DNA of 12,320 nt from Firmicutes bacterium UBA5493 (GTDB lineage: Bacteria; Bacillota; Limnochordia; Darwinibacteriales; Darwinibacteriaceae), in NCBI GenBank assembly GCA_002424045.1, contig DIPH01000006.1, positions 14,933 to 27,252 of the forward strand, given 5' to 3'. Of this stretch, positions 7,121 to 12,320 are shown piece by piece. The stretch's first letter is position 1, and every line of letters begins with the position of its first letter. A model generated the notes under the pieces. That model was not told the origin of the DNA. It did no database searches and saw nothing but the letters and a program-made list of their open reading frames with translations. The position numbers and the translations under genes were made by a program.

Positions 7121-8656
7121 CTACTGTTCAATCACCAGGGAAGAGCGAGGGCTAAGCCTGATTATATCCTCACCCCACTCAACCTCCCCATCACTGTATA
7201 ACGTGGTCCAGCTATGAGCCTGGTTGAGGTCTAGCTCAATTGCCTGCCAGGCAGAATTAAGGTTATGGAGGACTAACGCCTGCTCATCCTGCCACTGCCT
7301 CACAAAGCCCACAATTTGCTTATTACCAGTATCTAGAGGAATGATTTTCCCAGCCTTTAGAGGGAGATTACCTTCCCTGAGGTGGATCAGATTCCTGTAA
7401 TGACTCCAGATGGAATTAGGGTCTCCTTGTTGTTCTTCCACCGATGGTTGCCATGCTCCAGTGTTGAAGTTTGACGCACGCCACGTACTTTGCCCAGGAC
7501 CACTTACGTTATACCATTTAAAAGGCTCTCGTTTGTTTTCATCGGGGCCTGCCCCTTTCATACCAATTTCTTCACCATAGTAAACGAAAGGATTGCCAGG
7601 TAAAGTGAGGTACACCGAGGCTGCCATTTTCATCTTTTCAACGTCATTTAAAACCGACATCGCCCTGTCTTGATCGTGATTTGTCAAAAAGGGGGCATCG
7701 ATCACCCACTCTGAGTGCTCTTCATAGCGATCTATGAACCGCTGGGTCACTCTAGCCAAACCAAAGTCAGAACCACTTCTGGCACTAAGAATGATCAAAT
7801 TAGCAAGATCGAAGTTAAATGCAGAGTCAAATCCCTCGTAATAAGGTGCCACCACAGTGGAGTTGTCCCAAACTTCGGCTACCAAGTAGGCATCGGGTTT
7901 GATATGCCTAAGGTGGTCTCTAAACTCCACCCACCAATCAAGGGCCCGGTCCTTTTCAGCATGGGCATACATATGCATCGCCGCATCGAGGCGGAAACCA
8001 TCGACCCCTAAGGCGAGCCAGAATTCGGCAATGGCCTTAGCCTCCTCACGCACTTTGGGGTTGTCATAATTGAGATCAGGCATACCATCCCAGAAAAGAC
8101 CATAATAATGGCCAGTTGCGTGGGGGTGCCATACCCTTTGGGCCCAGGGGCCAGGGGCACTTAAGTTGGTATCGGAGTCCGCCCAAATATAGTAGTCGCG
8201 GTAAGGACTCTGGGGGTCCAGAGTTGCCGCAATAAACCAGGGGTGAAGACGACTTGTATGATGAAGGACAAGATCCATAATCACCCGAATGCCTCGGCTA
8301 TGAGCCTTGGTGATCAGCTCTTCAAACTCCTCCAGTGTGCCGATCTCCCGGTCGATGGCATAGTAATCTGTCACATCATACTTATGATAGGTTGGAGAAG
8401 GATGAATGGGAGTTAGCCAAATCCCGCTGACGCCCAAGTCCGTCAGATAATCCATCCGATCGATGATTCCCCTCAGGTCCCCTAAACCATCACCATTGCC
8501 ATCGGCAAAGGCTCTGACAAAAATCTGATAAAAAACACCATGCTTGCCTAAGAAGATGTCCTCTTCGCTTAAAGGCTCTCCGAAAACTCCCTCTAGTGGA
8601 ATAATCATCAAGAGTATGATCAGAAGTAGTGTCGCCAGTCTGCGTAATACACGCAT
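7121..8656 (-). CDS. Secreted GH13 alpha-amylase-family glycoside hydrolase
   Basis: This is an exported enzyme acting on alpha-glucans or malto-oligosaccharides, 511 residues long. Residues 1-26 form a signal peptide (MRVLRR, a long hydrophobic run, then GVFG before EPLS); there is no lipobox Cys. The (beta/alpha)8 barrel has a calcium-type loop DGNGDGLGD (52-60), region I DLVLHH (128-133), region II GFRLDAA with nucleophile Asp224, region III LVAEVW with acid/base Glu261 and region IV TNHDQD with Asp328. MPDLN (192-196) is the region V signature of the intermediate group between oligo-1,6-glucosidases and neopullulanases (GH13_36). A C-terminal beta domain follows residue 430. Region I has His where Asn is usual. 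I chose ATG at 8656, with a run of G 7 nt upstream; a further 37 in-frame upstream codons do not look like a secreted N-terminus. It is convergent with the beta-CASP gene, 27 bp apart. Confidence 0.95.
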   Translation of the reverse strand: MRVLRRLATLLLIILLMIIPLEGVFGEPLSEEDIFLGKHGVFYQIFVRAFADGNGDGLGDLRGIIDRMDYLTDLGVSGIWLTPIHPSPTYHKYDVTDYYAIDREIGTLEEFEELITKAHSRGIRVIMDLVLHHTSRLHPWFIAATLDPQSPYRDYYIWADSDTNLSAPGPWAQRVWHPHATGHYYGLFWDGMPDLNYDNPKVREEAKAIAEFWLALGVDGFRLDAAMHMYAHAEKDRALDWWVEFRDHLRHIKPDAYLVAEVWDNSTVVAPYYEGFDSAFNFDLANLIILSARSGSDFGLARVTQRFIDRYEEHSEWVIDAPFLTNHDQDRAMSVLNDVEKMKMAASVYLTLPGNPFVYYGEEIGMKGAGPDENKREPFKWYNVSGPGQSTWRASNFNTGAWQPSVEEQQGDPNSIWSHYRNLIHLREGNLPLKAGKIIPLDTGNKQIVGFVRQWQDEQALVLHNLNSAWQAIELDLNQAHSWTTLYSDGEVEWGEDIIRLSPRSSLVIEQ

Positions 8657-8740
8657 GGAATTCCCCCCCGTATGCCATTTGAGTTTCGTGGATCCAGCAG
8701 AGAAAAATAACCAAAATGTTGCGATTCCCCTCTGGGATAC

Positions 8741-8768
8741 TTGATCTCTTGGAAATAAGTGATACAAT
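8741..8768 (+). promoter_or_regulatory. Sigma-A-type promoter of the riboswitch-veg transcript
   Basis: TTGATC (8741-8746) and TACAAT (8763-8768) are separated by 16 bp. Transcription would start near 8775, about a dozen bases before the first riboswitch helix, as expected for a leader RNA. It lies in the 355-bp gap between the divergent amylase and veg genes. I could not identify a convincing minus-strand promoter for the amylase there. Confidence 0.72.
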
Positions 8769-8786
8769 GAAGATGATATCTCCGAA

Positions 8787-8904
8787 TTGCGTTTTATAAG
8801 CGGGGGAACCAGTATTGGGGTGAATTTCGCCCTATGAAATCATAGAGCGAGAAGGGCAACTTGGGTGTCCTAATCCGTCAGCTAACCTCGTAGGAGTACG
8901 CCAA
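8787..8904 (+). promoter_or_regulatory. c-di-AMP riboswitch (ydaO/yuaA leader type)
   Basis: The RNA carries the hallmark blocks of this class in order: GGGGGAACCA (8802-8811), GGGGTGAAT (8817-8825), a variable hairpin CTATG-AAAT-CATAG (8832-8845), and the most conserved block CCGTCAGCTAACCTCGTAGG (8875-8894). A closing helix can form between TTGCGT (8787-8792) and ACGCCAA (8898-8904) with one bulge. The class binds the second messenger c-di-AMP and usually switches genes off when ligand is present. The terminator that follows begins at the last two bases of the closing helix, giving a standard transcriptional expression platform in front of veg. Identification is by remembered consensus, not by a covariance search. 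Confidence 0.9.
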
Positions 8905-8950
8905 GCGCCTTGTCACTGAGACTAACGTCCCAGCGGCTAGCGCTTTTTTT
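8903..8950 (+). terminator. Intrinsic terminator of the c-di-AMP riboswitch
   Basis: AAGCGC (8903-8908) pairs with GCGCTT (8940-8945) just before T7 (8944-8950); a smaller alternative stem AGCG/CGCT (8932-8935 with 8941-8944) is also possible. The 5' arm touches the 3' arm of the riboswitch closing helix. A second AAGCG at 8798-8802 could pair with the same CGCTT as an antiterminator. These alternatives fit ligand-controlled termination before veg; the exact switching partners are inferred. Confidence 0.75.
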
Positions 8951-9011
8951 GTCCCCGGGATTACCATCCCGCTGCGATAGATGAGACCAAACTAGAAGGG
9001 GTTGAAAGTCA

Positions 9012-9272
9012 ATGGCTGTCGAAAAACAAACCACCATAGAAGATATCAAACACCATCTAGAATCAAATCTGGGCAAGAAGGTGTTTATTCGAGCTAGTAA
9101 AGGACGTCGTCGCTTTTTAGAGTCCGAAGGAACCTTAATTGAGACCTATCCCAAGCTATTTGTAGTAGACTTAGACCAAACCGCAGTGCGCCGCCGTTCC
9201 TATACTTACGCGGACGTTCTAATCGAAAATGTTGAAGTCACAATTGATGATAAGCGAGTTGGTTCACACTAA
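9012..9272 (+). CDS. veg: Veg-family protein
   Basis: This is a small conserved cytoplasmic protein of Bacillota. In Bacillus subtilis, Veg stimulates biofilm matrix expression by opposing the SinR repressor and is abundant in growing cells; whether that role holds here is unknown. The protein has 86 residues, the normal size. Family marks are IEDIKHHLESNLGKKVFIRASKGRRR at the N-terminus, then GTLIETYPKLFVVDLDQ and YTYADVLIENVEVTI, closely paralleling the Bacillus protein (LGKRL, GGRRK, ETYPSVFVIQLDQ, YSYADILTETVEL). The ATG follows AAGGGG with a rather long 10-nt spacer. It is the only gene between the c-di-AMP riboswitch terminator and the terminator at 9307, so it appears to be a one-gene unit governed by the riboswitch. 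Confidence 0.93.
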   Translation: MAVEKQTTIEDIKHHLESNLGKKVFIRASKGRRRFLESEGTLIETYPKLFVVDLDQTAVRRRSYTYADVLIENVEVTIDDKRVGSH

Positions 9273-9306
9273 ATCTCTCCGCATCCTGTAACTTCCTCCC
9301 TCAGAA

Positions 9307-9340
9307 AGGACCAGGGGCCTTGACCCTCTGGTCTTTTCTT
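9307..9340 (+). terminator. Intrinsic terminator of veg
   Basis: GACCAGGGG (9309-9317) pairs with CCCTCTGGTC (9324-9333) with one bulged T, followed by TTTTCTT. It lies about 35 bp after the veg stop. It also overlaps the 3' end of the convergent HD gene; on the minus strand the stem is followed by TCCTTTC, so it may serve both genes, more weakly in that direction. Confidence 0.8.
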
Positions 9341-9953
9341 ATGTTCGAACTAATTCTCCCCCAGCCTCCCTGCGGAAGCGCTCAATGAAAGCCCTCACAA
9401 ACTGGTCCTTTTCATTAAAAACCTCAACGGACTTGGGGTAATTCAAGAGCGTACGTACTTGCGCTACATGCTCCATGTAAGAATCGCGGTAAAACTCTAA
9501 AGAATACTCCAGGGTCTCCCTACGATAGGCGCTATGCCAGAAGTTGAGCCAGATCTCCTGACTTCCGAAGTGATCAAGAATATCCGCATCCTGGACGAGC
9601 TTAACATAGTGGGGATGTTCCTGTGTCTTGCGGAGCGTATGTCCTCCCACGATTTCCACAATCTGCTCTAGCTTCGCCGCTGGGCAATGGTCCTGCAGAA
9701 TCTCCCTGCAGATTAAAGCTCCATACTCCCAGTGCGGTTCAATACCCTTTCCCACATCATGAAACCAGCTGCCCACGATAATTACGTCATCATCATTGTT
9801 CTGATCTGGAAGAACCAACTCCCGGATCTTTAGGGCGATCTTGGCTACCCTTTGTCCATGGTAATAGGCATAACCTGGTTCCCGGTCAGGATGCGAATAC
9901 CGTTTACCCATACTTTGCCACGCCTCTTCCTTAATCAAACCTAAATTCATCAT
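9339..9953 (-). CDS. HD-domain metal-dependent phosphohydrolase
   Basis: This is a predicted cytoplasmic phosphohydrolase or phosphodiesterase; the substrate is unknown. The protein has 204 residues. The HD motif series is complete: His in YYHGQRVAKIAL (first metal ligand), SWFHDVGKG (the HD pair), a further His in EPHWEYGA, His in VGGHT, and QDADILDHFG with the last Asp. The order and spacing resemble stand-alone HD hydrolases of the COG1418 type (relatives of the RNase Y HD domain) rather than YqeK or GTP-pyrophosphohydrolase proteins. I chose ATG at 9953 because GGAGG lies 6 nt upstream; the next codon is also ATG, and an in-frame ORF extending to 10025 has no SD or conserved sequence. It is convergent with veg and divergent from feoA across 130 bp. 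No partner gene indicates a substrate. Confidence 0.85.
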   Translation of the reverse strand: MMNLGLIKEEAWQSMGKRYSHPDREPGYAYYHGQRVAKIALKIRELVLPDQNNDDDVIIVGSWFHDVGKGIEPHWEYGALICREILQDHCPAAKLEQIVEIVGGHTLRKTQEHPHYVKLVQDADILDHFGSQEIWLNFWHSAYRRETLEYSLEFYRDSYMEHVAQVRTLLNYPKSVEVFNEKDQFVRAFIERFRREAGGELVRT

Positions 9954-10083
9954 CTTGCCCCTCCACATCAGTATGATCCGTATATTCTCCCTTGGTACCC
10001 AGTTCCCTTCAGAGGGCCAACTCACAAATAGACGACTCTTTCATAACCTAGTAGAGTGACTGCTGTGAAAGGAAGTGGTTTTC

Positions 10084-10320
10084 ATGACTTTGGCCGATCT
10101 TCTCCCTGGGGAGTCGGGGATCATCCAAGAAGTCGACACCGAACCTCTCTTGCAACAAAGGCTCTTAGATCTAGGTTTACTGCCGGGAACGCATATTCAG
10201 GCACGTTTCAGAGGTCGCAGAGGAGATCCTGTTGCCTATATGGTGCGTGGCACAGTGTTAGCCCTCCGCCTGTCCACAGCCAAGGACGTAATCGTTCACC
10301 CCCTAGGGAGGTCGTTATAA
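10084..10320 (+). CDS. feoA: Ferrous iron transport protein FeoA
   Basis: This is a small cytoplasmic SH3-like protein that partners FeoB in Fe(II) uptake. The protein has 78 residues. Family marks are LADLLPGESGIIQEV at the N-terminus, QQRLLDLGLLPGTHI in the middle and GDPVAYMVRGTVLALR followed by AKDVIVHP at the end. I chose ATG at 10084, which has AAAGGAAGTG about 10 nt upstream; an in-frame GTG at 10075 would add three residues but sits against the SD. Its TAA overlaps the feoB ATG (TAATG), so translation of the pair is coupled. I looked in the 130-bp divergent gap for a Fur-type or DtxR-type operator and saw no clear one, so iron control is not shown by sequence. Confidence 0.95.
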   Translation: MTLADLLPGESGIIQEVDTEPLLQQRLLDLGLLPGTHIQARFRGRRGDPVAYMVRGTVLALRLSTAKDVIVHPLGRSL

Positions 10321-12176
10321 TGCTCCAAAGGTATTTAATTGCACTGGCAGGGAATCCCAACACCGGTAAGAGCACCGTCTTTAATAAACTTACTGGGCTA
10401 AAGCAACACACCGGAAACTGGCCGGGAAAGACTGTTGTTTTGGCTCAAGGAAGCTATACTTATCAAGGACATACCTACGAAATCTATGATTTGCCTGGTA
10501 CCTACTCCCTTTCCGCTTCATCTCCTGAGGAGGAGGTGGCCCGGGACTTTATCTGCTCAGGACAGCCCCAGGTCACAGTGGTTGTTGTAGACGCCACTTG
10601 CTTAGAGCGCAATTTGCACCTTGTGCTCCAGATTACCCAGCTTACGACCAGTGTTATTGTTTGCCTCAACCTCATGGATGAAGCAAAGCGTCAGAATATG
10701 GTTCTAGATGTACATCAGCTGGAAGAGGAGCTCGGTGTGCCAGTTATACCTACAACCGCAACCACCAGTGAAGGGCTCCAGGCTCTCCAGGATGCCATTG
10801 CCCGGGTGACACATGGTGCCCTTAGACCACAACCAAGATCCTTGCAGCTTGACCAAGAACACCTCGCATCGTCGTTCTACACACACGCGGAGAGGATTGC
10901 GGACCAAGTGGTAGCCAATTCCCAACAGGGCTGCGATTTTTCAGCCCGCTTGGATAAAGTGGTTACGTCACGCCATTTGAGCATTCCACTGATGTTGGGA
11001 TTACTGGCCTCCATATTGTGGATCACCATTGTGGGTGCCAATTATCCCTCGGATCTTCTGGCCCATTTGTTTTTTCAATTGGAAGACCTCTTGACCACAC
11101 TTTTTATTAAACTAGGAAGCCCTGCTTGGCTCCACGGTGCTCTTATCTTCGGCATGTTCCGTGGTCTTGCCTGGGTGGTCTCTGTGATGCTACCTCCCAT
11201 GGCCATCTTTTTTCCCCTCTTTACCCTCTTGGAGGATTTCGGTTACCTACCCCGTTTGGCCTTTAATCTTGATGGCTTGTTTCAAAAGGCAGGGGCCCAT
11301 GGGAAGCAATCCCTTACTATGGCCATGGGCTTTGGCTGTAATGCGGCTGGTATTATTGCAGCACGGATCATTGATTCTCCCCGGGAGCGTCTGCTTGCCA
11401 TCCTAACCAACAATTTTGTACCTTGCAACGGACGTTTTCCCATGCTCATTGTCATGGGCACCATTATGGCCAGCTCCGTCGTTGGTGCACAAATGGGGGG
11501 ATGTGTGGCCGCCCTAGTGGTTTTGGTCGCACTTGTATTTAGTGTCCTTGCCACACTTATGATTTCCAAACTCCTCACATCTACCGTTTTACGAGGCGAA
11601 CTGTCCTACTTCATCTTGGAGCTTCCCCCTTACCGCCGACCCCAAATCGGCACCGTCTTAGTACGTTCTTTTCTAGATCGAGCCCTGTCTGTGCTATGGA
11701 GAGCGGTGATCGTAGCTGCCCCTTGTGGCCTCCTAACCTGGATCTTGGCCAATATCACCTTCCATGACATCACCTTACTAGGCCATTTGTCCAACTGGCT
11801 CCAGCCCCTCGGCCAGGCCATGGGTCTCGATGGGGTCGTTCTCTTGGGCTTCATTTTAGGCCTGCCCGCGAATGAAATCGTTATTCCAATCATCTTCATG
11901 GGCTACCTCTCCCAGGGATCCCTCATGGAAGTACAGGGACTGGCTGCCATTCAAGACGTCCTTGTGGCAAACGGGTGGACCTGGCTCACCGCATTAAATT
12001 TCATGATTTTTACCATTTTTCACTGGCCCTGCGGCACGACCCTCTTGACCATTAAGAAGGAAACAGGGAGCTTAAAATGGACACTCCTCTCGATACTCCT
12101 TCCCACTGCGTTTGGCATCACGATTTGTGTCGTTCTTACGAAAATCGTAGACATTCTTTACGTTGGATGCTCCTAG
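10320..12176 (+). CDS. feoB: Ferrous iron transporter FeoB (G domain plus permease)
   Basis: FeoB is the inner-membrane Fe(II) transporter with a GTPase-like N-terminus. The protein has 618 residues, at the short end for the family, and carries no FeoC-like tail. G1 is GNPNTGKS (11-18), G2 Thr38 in PGKTV, G3 DLPG (57-60), G4 NLMD (117-120) and G5 near TTATT (145-149); the helical GDI-like region follows. The permease part has the gate motifs GFGCNAAG and NNFVPCNGRFPML plus a C-terminal WPCGTT, all with the conserved Cys. I chose ATG at 10320, with GGGAGG 8 nt upstream and the start overlapping the feoA stop. The reading frame is open back to 10056, but that stretch only shadows feoA in another frame. 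No clear terminator follows. Confidence 0.97.
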   Translation: MLQRYLIALAGNPNTGKSTVFNKLTGLKQHTGNWPGKTVVLAQGSYTYQGHTYEIYDLPGTYSLSASSPEEEVARDFICSGQPQVTVVVVDATCLERNLHLVLQITQLTTSVIVCLNLMDEAKRQNMVLDVHQLEEELGVPVIPTTATTSEGLQALQDAIARVTHGALRPQPRSLQLDQEHLASSFYTHAERIADQVVANSQQGCDFSARLDKVVTSRHLSIPLMLGLLASILWITIVGANYPSDLLAHLFFQLEDLLTTLFIKLGSPAWLHGALIFGMFRGLAWVVSVMLPPMAIFFPLFTLLEDFGYLPRLAFNLDGLFQKAGAHGKQSLTMAMGFGCNAAGIIAARIIDSPRERLLAILTNNFVPCNGRFPMLIVMGTIMASSVVGAQMGGCVAALVVLVALVFSVLATLMISKLLTSTVLRGELSYFILELPPYRRPQIGTVLVRSFLDRALSVLWRAVIVAAPCGLLTWILANITFHDITLLGHLSNWLQPLGQAMGLDGVVLLGFILGLPANEIVIPIIFMGYLSQGSLMEVQGLAAIQDVLVANGWTWLTALNFMIFTIFHWPCGTTLLTIKKETGSLKWTLLSILLPTAFGITICVVLTKIVDILYVGCS

Positions 12177-12207
12177 AAACACTTCACCTTTTCCCCCTGT
12201 TAATTAT

Positions 12208-12237
12208 TTGACGTTCTACGGCAGAAAGGTGTATAAT
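12208..12237 (+). promoter_or_regulatory. Sigma-A-type promoter for a unit extending right of the window
   Basis: TTGACG (12208-12213) and a perfect TATAAT (12232-12237) are 18 bp apart. Transcription would begin near 12244, giving a leader that runs out of the window. No large coding frame starts before the edge. Confidence 0.82.
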
Positions 12238-12284
12238 TGGGAAGGAATCCAACGGCTAATCGAGAAGGGATTACCGAGGAAAAA

Positions 12285-12317
12285 ATGCCTGTCCTTGTGA
12301 TCTCCCTCACTTCGTGA
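12285..12317 (+). CDS. Possible 10-residue leader peptide (MPVLVISLTS)
   Basis: About 40 nt after the predicted transcription start, GAGG stands 6 nt before an ATG that opens a 10-codon frame ending in TGA. Half of the residues are branched-chain (Val, Leu, Ile), as in attenuation leader peptides of branched-chain amino acid operons. The stop lies inside a GC-rich hairpin that could be an attenuator arm. The frame is too short for coding statistics and could be chance; the downstream gene is not visible. Confidence 0.35.
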   Translation: MPVLVISLTS

Positions 12318-12320
12318 GGG
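12304..12320 (+). other. GC-rich hairpin at the window edge
   Basis: CCCTCAC and GTGAGGG form a perfect 7-bp stem around TTC. It overlaps the end of the short leader frame. Whether T residues follow, making it a terminator or attenuator, cannot be seen. Confidence 0.6.

Noticed and set aside
9964..10000. T-box-like sequence (GAAGGGAACTGGGTACC on the minus strand) upstream of the HD gene
   Set aside because: The AGGGTGGnACCGCG core is not matched, no specifier stem or terminator is visible, and the leader is too short.
9954..10083. Fur or DtxR-type operator in front of feoAB
   Set aside because: I scanned the 130-bp gap for a GATAATGATAATCATTATC-like or similar symmetric AT-rich repeat and found none convincing.
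10056..10319. In-frame 5' extension of feoB by 88 codons, which would make a 706-residue protein
   Set aside because: The extension reads feoA DNA in another frame and shows no family sequence. FeoB proper starts at 10320 with GGGAGG 8 nt upstream and the TAATG overlap.

Overview
The window looks like chromosomal DNA from a Bacillota (Firmicutes) bacterium, probably outside the classical Bacillus group. Supporting signs are a Veg-family protein behind a c-di-AMP (ydaO/yuaA-type) riboswitch, strong GGAGG-like Shine-Dalgarno (SD) sequences, frequent GTG/TTG starts, sigma-A-like promoters (TTGACA/TATACT, TTGATC/TACAAT, TTGACG/TATAAT), a low-molecular-weight-phosphatase ArsC and a compact FeoAB pair. 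I could not fix the species. Base composition looks moderate and even, and I saw no transposase, integrase, CRISPR array, tRNA or rRNA.

Left part, minus strand (1-3903): an arsenic resistance operon reads leftwards as arsR-arsC-acr3, with acr3 cut by the window edge. Its promoter carries a 10-bp palindrome at the expected transcription start, the likely ArsR operator. Upstream on the same strand are a UV damage endonuclease (uvsE) with an extra C-terminal YbgA/DUF1722-like domain, and the broken remains of an S9 prolyl-oligopeptidase-type peptidase. The peptidase has an N-terminal frameshift in a T6 run and has lost most of its propeller.

Middle (4092-8656): an APC-superfamily amino-acid transporter and a beta-CASP metallo-beta-lactamase nuclease (RNase J/CPSF-like fold) are on the plus strand. 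The nuclease starts at TTG, and its SD lies in the 3' arm of a strong hairpin. Convergent to it is a secreted GH13 alpha-amylase-family enzyme with the MPDLN signature of the intermediate oligo-1,6-glucosidase/neopullulanase group.

Right part (8657-12320): the 355-bp gap upstream of the amylase holds, on the plus strand, a promoter, a c-di-AMP riboswitch and an intrinsic terminator, followed by veg. After a terminator comes a minus-strand HD-domain phosphohydrolase, then the divergent ferrous-iron uptake pair feoA-feoB (TAATG overlap). The window ends in a good promoter followed by a possible 10-residue leader ORF and a GC-rich hairpin, which looks like the start of an attenuated transcription unit outside the window.

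Most of the window is recognisable housekeeping, stress and transport functions, and I found no new multi-gene system. The points most worth a second look are the veg riboswitch, the SD-masking hairpin before the beta-CASP nuclease, the UvsE fusion, the decayed peptidase and the leader-like element at the right edge.
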